The notes under the pieces are model-generated. The model did not search any database. It worked only from the letters and a program-made list of their open reading frames with translations, and was not told where the DNA came from. From JANWXR01 sp964608265 (GTDB lineage Bacteria; Chloroflexota; Anaerolineae; Anaerolineales; UBA6663), in contig CAZSNP010000001.1 in the NCBI GenBank assembly GCA_964608265.1, positions 88,551 to 152,550 of the forward strand: a DNA stretch of 64,000 bases, in the 5' to 3' direction. A program made the position numbers and the translations under genes. Positions 18,033-26,069 of the stretch are shown piece after piece (within the stretch, counting starts at the first letter, position 1; the number at the start of each line of letters is the position of its first letter).

Positions 18033-19049
18033 CTACAACGAACGCTGTCGCCGGCTGAGGATAGCCAGCGCGACTGCGACGATCACCCCCAACCCGACGA
18101 TCGCGGCCAGCTTCGCTTCCGGGCGGAACGAGGGTTGGAGCGCGATCAGACCCCCGACCACGCAGAATAACCAATAGCCCAGCACGATCGGCCACTGCGG
18201 CAGCCCGAAGTCGCTCAGGCGAAAGTGCAGATGCCCGCGGTCGCCCTGCATCGGCGATTGGCCGCGCCGCCAGCGATCGAAAATTTGATAGGCCACATCG
18301 GCGATGGGCAGCGCCATGACGAGCACGGCCGTAGCCACCCGCGCCGGCGCCAGGATGGACAGCGTGGCCAGCGCATACCCCAGCACCATCGCGCCCGCCG
18401 AGCCGAGGAAGACGCGCGCCGGATGAAGGTTGAAGATCAGAAAGCCCACGCACGCCCCGGCCAGCGCCAGCGAGTACCACGCCACTTCGTTCTGCCCCAA
18501 TTGAACTGAATGCACCGCAAACAAGCCCGCGGCGATCGCGCCTACGCCCGCCGCCAAGCCGTCAAGCCCGTCCAGGAAATTGACCGTGTTCATCATCCCC
18601 ACAATCCAAAAGACGGTGAGCGGGTACGCAACAACCACCGGGATTTCTTGCGGGCCGAAGAAGGGCAGTGTGACCTTGCCGATGAAGACGTCGGTGGCGA
18701 TGGCGATGAGGGCCGCGCCGAGTTGAGCGGCGAACTGCGGCCCGGCCTTTAAATCGAAGCGGTCATCGGCCAGCCCGAACAACGCGGTGAAGGCCGCGCC
18801 GAGGATGACGCCGACGAGAGGGAGATGCAGGTTGATATCGGCGGGGCGGGACGCAACAAGATACAACCCGACCGCGACGACGATAAAGCCGATGAACAAC
18901 CCCGCGCCGCCGATGCGGGCGACGGGCCGCGCGTGTTTGCGCCGTCCGCCGGGCATCTGCACGCAGCCCCAGCGCTCGCCCAACTTCATGGCCACGAATG
19001 TGGCCAGGGCCGAAAGGGCGAGGGCGACGCCAAAGACGATGAGTGACAT
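18033..19049 (-). CDS. Glycosyl-1-phosphate transferase (MraY/WecA/TagO family)
   Basis: 338 residues, about ten membrane helices. GGRRKHARPVARIGG and the catalytic NFLDGLDGLAAG (Asp-rich loop), followed by FLGSAGAMVLG, match the polyprenyl-phosphate N-acetylhexosamine-1-phosphate transferase family. Members move GlcNAc-1-phosphate (WecA/TagO) or MurNAc-pentapeptide phosphate (MraY) to undecaprenyl phosphate at the inner membrane face. The PARIGG motif and absence of a mur cluster favour the WecA/TagO type, starting an exopolysaccharide, O-antigen or wall polymer. Convergent with the gene at 16702. Confidence 0.88.
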   Translation of the reverse strand: MSLIVFGVALALSALATFVAMKLGERWGCVQMPGGRRKHARPVARIGGAGLFIGFIVVAVGLYLVASRPADINLHLPLVGVILGAAFTALFGLADDRFDLKAGPQFAAQLGAALIAIATDVFIGKVTLPFFGPQEIPVVVAYPLTVFWIVGMMNTVNFLDGLDGLAAGVGAIAAGLFAVHSVQLGQNEVAWYSLALAGACVGFLIFNLHPARVFLGSAGAMVLGYALATLSILAPARVATAVLVMALPIADVAYQIFDRWRRGQSPMQGDRGHLHFRLSDFGLPQWPIVLGYWLFCVVGGLIALQPSFRPEAKLAAIVGLGVIVAVALAILSRRQRSL

Positions 19050-19106
19050 TTCGCGCGGCGTGGAGTGCGTGGCGGCCGGATGAATTACGCTCCCCGCACT
19101 GCGCCG

Positions 19107-19736
19107 TCATCCGGTGCCAAACTGCCGATCGCCAGCATCGCCCAACCCGGGCACGATGTAGCCGATCTCGTTGAGGTGGTCATCAACCGCGCCGACATGA
19201 ATGGCGACATCCGGGTGATCGGTCTGCAAACGCCGGATGCCCTCGGGCGCAGCGATCAACCCGATGTACTTGATGCGTTTCACGCCCCAGCTTTTGAGCA
19301 GCGTGCACGCGGCCGAGGCCGAGCCGCCGGTCGCCAGCATCGGGTCGAGCAGCAGACAAAGTTGCACGCGCGGGGCGACCGGTTTGTTGGCGTAATACTG
19401 CATCGGCTCGAGGGTGCGTTCGTCGCGCTTCAGACCGATGTGCCACACCTCGGCGCTCGGCAGCATCTCCCAGATGCCCTCCACCATCCCCAGCCCGGCG
19501 CGCAGCACCGGCACCAGTCCGATATCCTGCACCAGCACCTGGCCCTGCGTCTGCCCCATCGGCGTTGTCACCGCAATCGGCTCGAGGGTCAAGTCCTGAG
19601 TGGCCTCGCACGCCAGCAGGATCGAGAGTTCGCGCACCAGTTCGCGGAACTTCTTCGGTTCGGTGGCCGTGCTCCGCAGCAGGGCGAGTTTGTGCGCCAC
19701 CAGTGGGTGCCGGGATGGGAAGACGTTATCGGGCAT
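19107..19736 (-). CDS. upp: Uracil phosphoribosyltransferase
   Basis: 209 residues, family-typical. LLLDPMLATGGSA is the PRPP-binding loop, VPVLRAGLGMVEG and LKRDERTLEP are uracil PRTase signatures, and the C-terminal GYIVPGLGDAGDR contacts uracil. It makes UMP from uracil and PRPP in pyrimidine salvage. AACGGAGGAAC seven bases before the ATG is a strong ribosome binding site; a TACAAT box lies farther upstream, so unlike several neighbours this gene has an ordinary leader. Confidence 0.96.
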   Translation of the reverse strand: MPDNVFPSRHPLVAHKLALLRSTATEPKKFRELVRELSILLACEATQDLTLEPIAVTTPMGQTQGQVLVQDIGLVPVLRAGLGMVEGIWEMLPSAEVWHIGLKRDERTLEPMQYYANKPVAPRVQLCLLLDPMLATGGSASAACTLLKSWGVKRIKYIGLIAAPEGIRRLQTDHPDVAIHVGAVDDHLNEIGYIVPGLGDAGDRQFGTG

Positions 19737-19764
19737 GTGCTGTTCCTCCGTTGGGATGCGCGGG

Positions 19765-19770
19765 ATTGTA
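19765..19770 (-). promoter_or_regulatory. -10 box of upp
   Basis: TACAAT on the minus strand, 28 bases before the upp ATG, with the strong ribosome binding site between. No clear -35 was found. Confidence 0.45.
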
Positions 19771-19848
19771 GCAGAGACACAGATGAAGCCAAATCGCGAA
19801 CGGCGAGGCGTCGTGTGCAGCCTCGCGGCGCGTGCGCGGGCATCACGT

Positions 19849-19854
19849 TATAAT
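19849..19854 (+). promoter_or_regulatory. -10 box of ruvB, leaderless arrangement
   Basis: Perfect TATAAT ending 6 bases before the ruvB ATG at 19861, so the transcript should begin at or next to the start codon. There is no room for a ribosome binding site. Confidence 0.6.
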
Positions 19855-19860
19855 GCGCGC

Positions 19861-20889
19861 ATGTCCGACTCGGAAGATCGTCTGCTTTCTCCTCAACGCA
19901 AACCCGAAGACCAGGCTGATCACGCCCTGCGCCCCAGGCGGCTGGCGGATTTCGTCGGGCAGGAGCGCGTGCGGGAGAACCTGCAGATTCTGATCGACGC
20001 GGCGCGCAAGCGTGGCGACCCGATGGACCATGTGTTGTTCTACGGGCCGCCCGGCCTGGGCAAGACCTCGCTCGCCCACCTCATCGCCAACGAGATGGGC
20101 GTGAACATCAAGGTCACCGCCGGCCCGGCCATCGAGCGCCAGGGTGATCTGGCCGCCATCCTCACCAATCTGCGCGCCAACGACATCCTCTTCATCGACG
20201 AAGTCCATCGCCTCGGGCGCGCGGTCGAGGAAGTGTTGTACCCGGCGATGGAGGATTTCGCCCTCGACATCGTCATCGGCAAGGGGCCGAGCGCGCGCAG
20301 CATCCGGCTGTCGTTGCCCAGGTTCACCGTCATCGGCGCGACGACGCGGCTGGCGCTGCTCAGCGCGCCGCTGCGCGCCCGGTTCGGCGCACCGTTCCGG
20401 CTCGACTTCTACGACCGACCGGCGATGGAACGAATCGTGGCCCGGGCGGCGTCCATGCTCCGCGTTCCGGCCGAGGCCGACGGCATCGCCGAGATCGCCC
20501 AACGCGCGCGCGGCACGCCTCGGGTGGCGCTGCGGTTGCTCAAGCGGGTGCGCGATTACGCGCAGGTGCGGGCGCAGGGCCACCTCACCCGCGAGGTGGC
20601 GCGGGCGGCGCTCGATCTGCTCGATGTGGACCCGCTCGGCCTCGATGACATTGACCGGCGCGTGCTGCGCACCATCATCGAAAAGTACAACGGCGGGCCG
20701 GTTGGGCTGGAGACGATTGCCGCCGCCATCAGCGAGGAAGCCGACACGATCATGGATGTCGTTGAGCCGTATCTTTTGCAACGTGGGTTTCTCGACCGTA
20801 CCCCGCGCGGGCGCACGGTGACGCGGGCGGCATACCAGCACCTCGGCCTGACGCCGCCGGAGAACGGCGAGCAAGCAAAACTGATTTGA
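19861..20889 (+). CDS. ruvB: Holliday junction branch migration ATPase RuvB
   Basis: 342 residues. LRPRRLADFVGQ, Walker A GPPGLGKTS, Walker B ILFIDEVHRL, sensor 1 IGATTRLALLSAPLRARF and the C-terminal winged helix (YLLQRGFLDRTPRGR) define RuvB. It forms hexameric rings that drive Holliday junction branch migration with RuvA. ruvA and ruvC are not in the window. The longer upstream open frame overlaps upp antisense; the chosen ATG follows a TATAAT by 6 bases. DUF2905 and queA follow, a common neighbourhood for ruvB. Confidence 0.97.
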   Translation: MSDSEDRLLSPQRKPEDQADHALRPRRLADFVGQERVRENLQILIDAARKRGDPMDHVLFYGPPGLGKTSLAHLIANEMGVNIKVTAGPAIERQGDLAAILTNLRANDILFIDEVHRLGRAVEEVLYPAMEDFALDIVIGKGPSARSIRLSLPRFTVIGATTRLALLSAPLRARFGAPFRLDFYDRPAMERIVARAASMLRVPAEADGIAEIAQRARGTPRVALRLLKRVRDYAQVRAQGHLTREVARAALDLLDVDPLGLDDIDRRVLRTIIEKYNGGPVGLETIAAAISEEADTIMDVVEPYLLQRGFLDRTPRGRTVTRAAYQHLGLTPPENGEQAKLI

Positions 20890-20903
20890 GCGGCGGGTGG
20901 CAG

Positions 20904-20959
20904 GTTGCAAGTAGCAAGTAGAAAGTAGCGCGCGCATTTGCCATCAGCCATTGGCCATC
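20904..20959. repeat. Heptamer repeat arrays between ruvB and DUF2905
   Basis: Two arrays in succession: GTTGCAA GTAGCAA GTAGAAA GTAGCGC (20904-20931) and TGCCATC AGCCATT GGCCATC (20939-20959). They end three bases before the ATG of the DUF2905 gene, where no other ribosome binding site is visible. Confidence 0.7.
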
Positions 20960-20962
20960 GGT

Positions 20963-21211
20963 ATGTTCGATGCAACCAATATCGGGAAATGGATTTTCTT
21001 TGCGGGCCTCATCGTGATGGTCGTCGGCGGCGTGGTCTGGCTGGCGGGCCGCTTTGGCTTGCCGTTGGGCCGGCTGCCCGGCGACCTCCGCATCGAACGA
21101 GACGGCTTGTCGTTTTACTTCCCGCTGACCACCGGCCTCCTGCTCAGCCTGGGGCTGACGTTGCTCCTCAACCTCGCCGTTCGCCTCTTCAACTTCTTCA
21201 ATCACCGATAA
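20963..21211 (+). CDS. DUF2905 small membrane protein
   Basis: 82 residues with two membrane helices joined by the signature GRLPGDLRIERDGLSFYFPL, the core of DUF2905. Proteins of this family are often encoded beside ruvB or queA, as here, but have no known function. A TTG four codons earlier is in frame; ATG at 20963 is preferred. The start abuts a heptamer repeat array. Confidence 0.85.
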   Translation: MFDATNIGKWIFFAGLIVMVVGGVVWLAGRFGLPLGRLPGDLRIERDGLSFYFPLTTGLLLSLGLTLLLNLAVRLFNFFNHR

Positions 21212-21218
21212 CGCGTTT

Positions 21219-21584
21219 ATGCCCGGCCTGTTCTTCGTTCTGCTCTCCAATTGGCCCATCTTCCCCATCGCCGTGATGGATGTGGTCGGCGTGGCGGTCG
21301 GGGTGGTGCTCTTTCTGCGCCGGCGCGATTGGATTCCGCTGCTCGTCATCGGTGGCTTCACCATCCGCGCGCTGTCCTCCATCAGCCGCTTCGCTTTCTA
21401 CGTCGGCAACTTCTACGCCACCGGCGCGAACCTCACCAGCTATTATGACCCGGTGACCGGGGCCGTCTTTCAGCAGACGCTGAACTGCGTCGTGGCCGCC
21501 GGCGGCGTCATCACCCTGGCGATGTTGCAGGCCGCGTTGTGGTTTGGCCTGCGCCACAAAGCTCAACCCCCGACCGACGAATAA
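21219..21584 (+). CDS. Small membrane protein of unknown function
   Basis: 121 residues with about three hydrophobic helices (about 3-33, 40-62 and 88-112) and a polar stretch NFYATGANLTSYYDPVTG between the second and third. No family recognised. It begins seven bases after the DUF2905 stop and its TAA stop overlaps the queA ATG by one base (TAATG), so it is translated as part of the ruvB-queA unit. Confidence 0.6.
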   Translation: MPGLFFVLLSNWPIFPIAVMDVVGVAVGVVLFLRRRDWIPLLVIGGFTIRALSSISRFAFYVGNFYATGANLTSYYDPVTGAVFQQTLNCVVAAGGVITLAMLQAALWFGLRHKAQPPTDE

Positions 21585-22600
21585 TGCAGCTCGCCGATTT
21601 CGATTACGAGTTGCCGGAGTCCTTTATCGCGCAGACGCCGGTCGAGCCGCGCGATTCGTCGCGGCTGCTGGTGCTCGACCGCAGCAGCGGCGCGCTGCAC
21701 CACCGGCGCTTCCACGAGGTCGGTGAATTTCTGCGCGCGGGTGATGTGCTGGTCTTCAACGACACCCGCGTGCTGCCGGCGCGGCTGAGCGCGCGCAAGG
21801 CCGGGACGGGCGGGGCGGTGGAGCTGCTGCTGCTCAAGCGCCGCGCGCCGCTGACGTGGGAGGCGTTGGTCGGGGGCAAGCGCGTGCAGGTCGGCACAGT
21901 GCTCGAGATCGACGGCGTGCCCAACCTGCGGGCCGTGGTGCTCGAGGTGATGGAGGGCGGCGAGCGCGTGCTGCAATTCTCGCAGCCCGTTACCCCGCTG
22001 CTCGCAAAGATCGGCGCGGCCCCGCTGCCGCCGTACATCCATGCCCCGCTGGCCGACCCGGCCCGTTATCAAACGGTGTATGCGCAGCAACCCGGCTCGG
22101 CGGCGGCGCCCACCGCCGGCCTGCACTTCACCACCGCCCTCATCGAGCGCTTGCGGGCGCAGGGCGTGCACACGACGTTCATCACGCTGCACATCGGGCT
22201 GGATACGTTTCAACCGGTGGCCGAGGCGCAGATCGAAAAACATCGTATGCACGGCGAGTGGTGCGAGATCGGCGAAGAAACCGCGGCGGTGATCGCGGCG
22301 GCCAAACGCGACGGGCGGCGCGTCATCGCCGTCGGCACGACGAGTGTGCGCACCCTTGAGGCGGCGGCGCAACGCGGGCCGATGGCGCCCTTTGCCGGCA
22401 CCGTCAACCTCTTCATCTATCCCGGCTATCCGTTCCGCATCGTGGATGCGCTGCTGACGAACTTCCATCTCCCCAAATCCACGTTGTTGATGTTGGTCTC
22501 GGCCCTCGCCGGGCGCGAAAGAATTATGGCCGCGTACGAAACGGCCAGGCGCGAAGGCTACCGTTTCTATTCGTTTGGCGACGCGATGCTGATCGTATGA
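21584..22600 (+). CDS. queA: S-adenosylmethionine:tRNA ribosyltransferase-isomerase
   Basis: 338 residues. DFDYELPESFIAQTP, the RDSSRLLVLDR motif, VFNDTRVLPARL, PTAGLHFT and the C-terminal TNFHLPKSTLLMLVSA are all QueA hallmarks. The enzyme adds the ribosyl part of SAM to preQ1 in tRNA anticodons to make epoxyqueuosine. The start overlaps the previous stop. Its own stop overlaps the start of a broken flavoprotein-like reading frame by four bases (ATGA). Confidence 0.96.
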   Translation: MQLADFDYELPESFIAQTPVEPRDSSRLLVLDRSSGALHHRRFHEVGEFLRAGDVLVFNDTRVLPARLSARKAGTGGAVELLLLKRRAPLTWEALVGGKRVQVGTVLEIDGVPNLRAVVLEVMEGGERVLQFSQPVTPLLAKIGAAPLPPYIHAPLADPARYQTVYAQQPGSAAAPTAGLHFTTALIERLRAQGVHTTFITLHIGLDTFQPVAEAQIEKHRMHGEWCEIGEETAAVIAAAKRDGRRVIAVGTTSVRTLEAAAQRGPMAPFAGTVNLFIYPGYPFRIVDALLTNFHLPKSTLLMLVSALAGRERIMAAYETARREGYRFYSFGDAMLIV

Positions 22601-22793
22601 TGCGCCAGCCGGCGGAAGTGCTCGTCATCGGTTCGGGGCCGGGCGGGGCGCGTTGGTCGTCGGCGAGCAAGCGCGCGGCGGGGAGGCCGGCGGAGTTGTG
22701 TGGGCGCCGGCCGGCGTCCCGCACGGAGTCCGCAACAGCGGCACGACCCGATTAGGGGTGTTGAGGGGGATCGCGCCGTGGCCGCGCGATTGA
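22597..22793 (+). pseudogene. Remnant: flavoprotein N-terminus joined to cupin C-terminus
   Basis: From ATG at 22597, overlapping the queA stop, 18 codons read EVLVIGSGPGGA, the dinucleotide-binding start of an FAD-dependent oxidoreductase. The pattern then ends; in that frame a stop occurs at 22753-22755. In the +1 frame from about 22651 to TGA at 22791 the translation GVVWAPAGVPHGVRNSG...IAPWP is the C-terminal half of a cupin domain with its metal-site His. Neither part is a full gene, so this looks like two decayed genes brought together by deletion. A further short open piece (VTVTGHPVFEQVERP) follows to 22842. Confidence 0.6.
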
Positions 22794-22870
22794 GGTGACT
22801 GTCACCGGGCATCCGGTCTTTGAACAGGTCGAGCGCCCGTAACCCGGTGACCATCACCCTTGGTAAGGTC

Positions 22871-23515
22871 TTACGGCACGGTGGCCGTGTTGTTGTAGAA
22901 CCAGTTGAAGGCGAAGTAACCGGTGGCCGGATTCTCCAGGCGGATGGCGATCTGGTCGAGGCCTTTCAGCCCGGCCGGGATGGTGAAAGTCGCACGGAAG
23001 ACGCCGCCCTTGCCCGAATCCTGTGAACCGGCGACGGTGCCGCCGATGGCCTGCCCCCCGCGCGCCGCCATGCGCACATCAAACTTCAAGCCGGCGGGGA
23101 AGTTCGTGGTTTCAATCGTCACCGACTTGTCACGCTCGACGGCGACGATGCGGAAGCTCGGGCAGCATACATAGCCGGGGAGGCTGGTGGGCCGTGGCGT
23201 TGACGTCGGGCCGGGTGTGGCCGTCGGCGCGGGAGTCTTCGTCGGGCCGGTGGTCGCGGTGGCGGTGGGGGCCTTGGCCGGGATGCACAACTTCTGCCCC
23301 GGGAAAAGCAGATTCGGGTTGACGAGCGGATTGGCCTTGAGGATGTCCTCCGGTTTTACACCGAGGGCGCGGGCGATTTTGTACACCCAATCCCCGCGTT
23401 GCACGGTGTATTCCGTTTGACCGGCGGCACAGCCGGCCGCCAGCGTCAGGCTCGTGAGGCTCAAGGTCAACACGCCGGCCAAAAGCAGCGAGATGATGGC
23501 TTGTTTGTGCGACAT
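22871..23515 (-). CDS. Secreted LysM-domain protein
   Basis: 214 residues. Signal peptide (hydrophobic LLLAGVLTLSLTSLTLA, cleavage near LAAG-CA; the Cys may even form a lipobox), one LysM domain (about 35-79, YTVQRGDWVYKIARALG ... GQKLCIP), a short TPT-rich linker and a C-terminal domain of about 95 residues with beta pattern that I do not recognise (VTIETTNFPAGLKFDVRM). Probably a cell-wall-bound extracellular protein. GAGGAG six bases before ATG is a clear ribosome binding site. The end converges with the queA-side remnant. Confidence 0.82.
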   Translation of the reverse strand: MSHKQAIISLLLAGVLTLSLTSLTLAAGCAAGQTEYTVQRGDWVYKIARALGVKPEDILKANPLVNPNLLFPGQKLCIPAKAPTATATTGPTKTPAPTATPGPTSTPRPTSLPGYVCCPSFRIVAVERDKSVTIETTNFPAGLKFDVRMAARGGQAIGGTVAGSQDSGKGGVFRATFTIPAGLKGLDQIAIRLENPATGYFAFNWFYNNTATVP

Positions 23516-23626
23516 AGTTGCTCCTCGGATTCGATTGTGCCAGAAAGCGGTATCGGAATTTTATCTCAGAATGTGTACAGCGCGAACGGCGACCCGCTTC
23601 TGGAACAGGGTGTGGGCTTTGCGCTC

Positions 23627-23924
23627 GCCCTCATCCCCCGCCCCCGTAAGCGCAGCGACTCTCCCACTGGGAAAAGGGGAGTCGGCACACATCATTTGGA
23701 GCAGCCTTCCACTGACGCGACCCACTCCCTCTTCCAGCGGGAGAGGGCCGGGGTGAGGGCGAAAGTCTGGCATGGGCTTTGGGTTTGCCCTCATCCCCCA
23801 ACCCCGTAAGCGCAGCGACTCTCCCGCTGGGAGAAGGGGGGTCGGCACTCAATATTTGGAGCAGCCTTCCACTGACGCGACCCACTCCCTCTCCCAGCGG
23901 GAGAGGGCCGGGGTGAGGGCGAAA
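23627..23924. repeat. Two tandem CCCTCATCCCC/GGGGTGAGGG elements
   Basis: The 23516-23998 spacer contains two near-identical ~138-bp copies (23627-23764 and 23787-23924), start-to-start distance 160 bases. Each has GTAAGCGCAGCGACTCTCCC, inner arms CTGGGA(A/G)AAGGGG and CCCTCT(T/C)CCAGCGGGAGAGG, and ends GGGGTGAGGGCGAAA. Same family as 10947-11088. Nothing else is recognised in the spacer. Confidence 0.9.
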
Positions 23925-23998
23925 ATTTGAATCCGCTTCCTGATTAGTTTGTGGTCGAATGCCGGATGCCGTGATTTTAGCAACAAACAGGAAATCGC

Positions 23999-24241
23999 GT
24001 GACCGATTATGCCAACCCTTCTCCCTGGCGACCGGCTGGACACACCTGGCTCAACTCACTCCTCGGCGGCGGTGATTCTGTATTTCGCCTTTCGCCGGTG
24101 GAACCGCGCCTGAGAGTATTCGGCGGGCCGGGCCGGGCTGCTGGCTTGCGGGGATATGGAGGCGTTGCCAACCGCATCGAAGAGCTGCGCCGGTTTGCGA
24201 CCTCCGAATCGTATCGGCAGTTGCGCGCGCGAATGGCGTGA
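23999..24241 (+). CDS. Hypothetical protein, uncertain
   Basis: 80 codons from GTG, no recognised family. The composition (Gly/Arg-rich middle, then a helical end IEELRRFATSESYRQLRARM) is not clearly coding, and no ribosome binding site is visible. It occupies the only gap before the convergent hydrolase gene, which starts its stop three bases after this frame ends. It may be spurious. Confidence 0.3.
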   Translation: MTDYANPSPWRPAGHTWLNSLLGGGDSVFRLSPVEPRLRVFGGPGRAAGLRGYGGVANRIEELRRFATSESYRQLRARMA

Positions 24242-24244
24242 CGG

Positions 24245-25141
24245 TCAGCGTTCCGGCCGTTTCTTCCTCCAGTACCGCAGCAACCCATCCACGCTCATCC
24301 CCAGCGGGCCGACGCTGTTGTACAGCGCCGCCTCCACGCCCGCAGCGGCGAGCTGCGCGGCCTCACGCTCGGCGAACGCGGCGATGATGGCCTCCCGCTC
24401 CGCGCCGCGTTCGAGCGCCGCGCGCGCCGCCTCGGCTGAGTCGGTCACCAATCGCGCTACAGCCTCCCATTGCGCCGCAACCTCGCTGACCTCGCCGAAG
24501 TGGGTGAGGTAGAGCCGGTCGAGCTTCAGCGCCCGCATCCGCTCGACGCTGGCCAGCCACTCGTCACGATCGAACTCGGGCGGGGGAGTCGGTAGCCGGG
24601 TGTGCGGGCGCGCCGACAGCCGGATGCCGGCCAGGTCGCCGGCGAAGGCGACGTTGCCGAGCTGATAGACGAGGTGATGGCATGCGTGGCCGGGCGTGTC
24701 GTGGGCGATGAAGGACAGCCCGCCTGCCTCAATCACCTCGCCGTCACGATGAGTGACGACCTGCGCGGCGGGCGAGGCCCAATACTCCCCCCACAGCGAT
24801 TGCATCCGATCGCCATAGATGCGCTCGGCGCTCGTCAGCAACTTCGACGGGGCGATCAGATGCGGCGCGCCGTTGGGATGGACGTGGACACGCGCGCCGC
24901 GGCGCGTCCACCAGCCCGCCGCGCCGCCGTGGTCAAGATGGATGTGGGTGATGAGGACATCGCGCACCTCATCCGCTGTGACGCCGCAACGGGCCAGCTC
25001 GCGTTCGAGGGCCGGCACGGTGGAGCCGGGCCCGGTCTCGATGAGCACCGGCCCGCCCGGCCCGAGGACGAGGAACGCCGCGATGGCCTCGGCGACGCCT
25101 TGAAATTTCAGATCGAGGATGTGGATCGGTGGGGTGATCAT
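24245..25141 (-). CDS. MBL-fold metallo-hydrolase
   Basis: 298 residues. THIHLDHGGAAG is the HxHxDH metal site; further ligands are in DTPGHACHH and the Asp of VAFAGDLAG. The first strand GPGGPVLIETGPGST matches the glyoxalase II/beta-lactamase-like fold. C-terminal about 90 residues are helical (EAARAALERGAEREAII). Substrate unknown; enzymes of this architecture include hydroxyacylglutathione hydrolases and lactonases. It is divergent from a second MBL protein, 36 bases away. Confidence 0.88.
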   Translation of the reverse strand: MITPPIHILDLKFQGVAEAIAAFLVLGPGGPVLIETGPGSTVPALERELARCGVTADEVRDVLITHIHLDHGGAAGWWTRRGARVHVHPNGAPHLIAPSKLLTSAERIYGDRMQSLWGEYWASPAAQVVTHRDGEVIEAGGLSFIAHDTPGHACHHLVYQLGNVAFAGDLAGIRLSARPHTRLPTPPPEFDRDEWLASVERMRALKLDRLYLTHFGEVSEVAAQWEAVARLVTDSAEAARAALERGAEREAIIAAFAEREAAQLAAAGVEAALYNSVGPLGMSVDGLLRYWRKKRPER

Positions 25142-25177
25142 GGCGCGTGGATGTTATCATTCTTCGCGGGAGGGCTT

Positions 25178-25936
25178 ATGGCCGAACTCTTGATCCTTGG
25201 CTCGGGCGCGGCGCTGACCGACGGCAGCCGCGAGCCGACGATGCTGGCCGTGCGCGGCGCGGCCTCGACCGTCGTCATTGATTGCGGCGGCAATGCGGTG
25301 CGCCAGTTACAGCGCCTCCGCGTCCCGCTTGAGTCGATTGAGCGCCTCATCCTCACCCACTCGCATCCCGATCACACCGCGGGCTTTGCGCTGTTCGTCG
25401 AGATGTTGTGGCTCGCTGGCCGGCGCGCGGCGCTGCCGATCCACGGCCCGGCTGAAGCGATTGATGTGACCCGGCGCGTGTGGGCGCAGTGGGATACGCG
25501 CGAGTGGCGCGGGTTGCCGGAGTTGCAATGGAACGTCGTGCCCGAGGTCACCGGCGCACCCATCGCGAGCGGCGCGGATTTCGAGTTGACGGCCGCGCCC
25601 GGCATCCACGGCGGCATCCCCGTCATTGGCGTGCGCGCGCGTGAGTTGCGCAGCGGCGCGACCTGCGCCTACAGCGCCGACGGCACACCCTCGCCCGGCG
25701 TGCAGGCGCTGGCCGAGGGCGTGGCAGTCCTGGTGCATGAGGCCACCGGTGCGCATCCCGTTCACAGCACGGCGGAGCAGGCGGCTGAACTGGCGCGGGC
25801 TGCCGGCGCGCGGCGTCTCGTCCTCGTCCACCTCTCACCGCTCGAAAACGACCTGGCGGCCCAGCAAGCCGCTGCCCAACGCATCTTCGGCGGCCCGGTC
25901 TTTATCGGCAACGATTTGGATCAATATCCCTTCTGA
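25178..25936 (+). CDS. MBL-fold hydrolase, RNase Z-like
   Basis: 252 residues starting MAELLILGSGAALTDGSREPT, the N-terminal strand of RNase Z/ElaC-type beta-lactamase folds. Metal site THSHPDHTAGF, then AYSADGTPS (Asp ligand), VHEATG and LVLVHLSP (final His). It lacks an obvious RNase Z exosite arm, so it may be a phosphodiesterase or arylsulfatase-like relative rather than tRNA 3' processing RNase Z. GGAGGG eight bases before ATG supports the start; a long upstream extension of the frame lies antisense to the neighbouring MBL gene and is not real. Confidence 0.85.
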   Translation: MAELLILGSGAALTDGSREPTMLAVRGAASTVVIDCGGNAVRQLQRLRVPLESIERLILTHSHPDHTAGFALFVEMLWLAGRRAALPIHGPAEAIDVTRRVWAQWDTREWRGLPELQWNVVPEVTGAPIASGADFELTAAPGIHGGIPVIGVRARELRSGATCAYSADGTPSPGVQALAEGVAVLVHEATGAHPVHSTAEQAAELARAAGARRLVLVHLSPLENDLAAQQAAAQRIFGGPVFIGNDLDQYPF

Positions 25937-26069
25937 GAGGTGTTGGGCCGTGATGACGGGCCGGGCCAATGCGTTGGCTCTGTCGGAGATCGGGTGACGG
26001 TTCCGATCCGCCTGCGCACCGCCTGGTTGATTCAAGCTCCCTGCGCCCTCGCGCACGAGTCTGCTTTCC

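Noticed and set aside
17005..18480. 491-codon minus-strand frame over the InlB-repeat gene
   Set aside because: Spans the ends of two oppositely oriented real genes and shows no domain; the plus-strand frame has membrane helices and a recognisable repeat domain.
23627..23924. CRISPR-like array
   Set aside because: Only two long palindromic copies, units far longer than CRISPR repeats, no spacers of equal size and no cas genes.
24602..25177. N-terminal extension of the RNase Z-like hydrolase
   Set aside because: It is antisense to the neighbouring MBL gene; the conserved fold begins at ATG 25178 after a good ribosome binding site.
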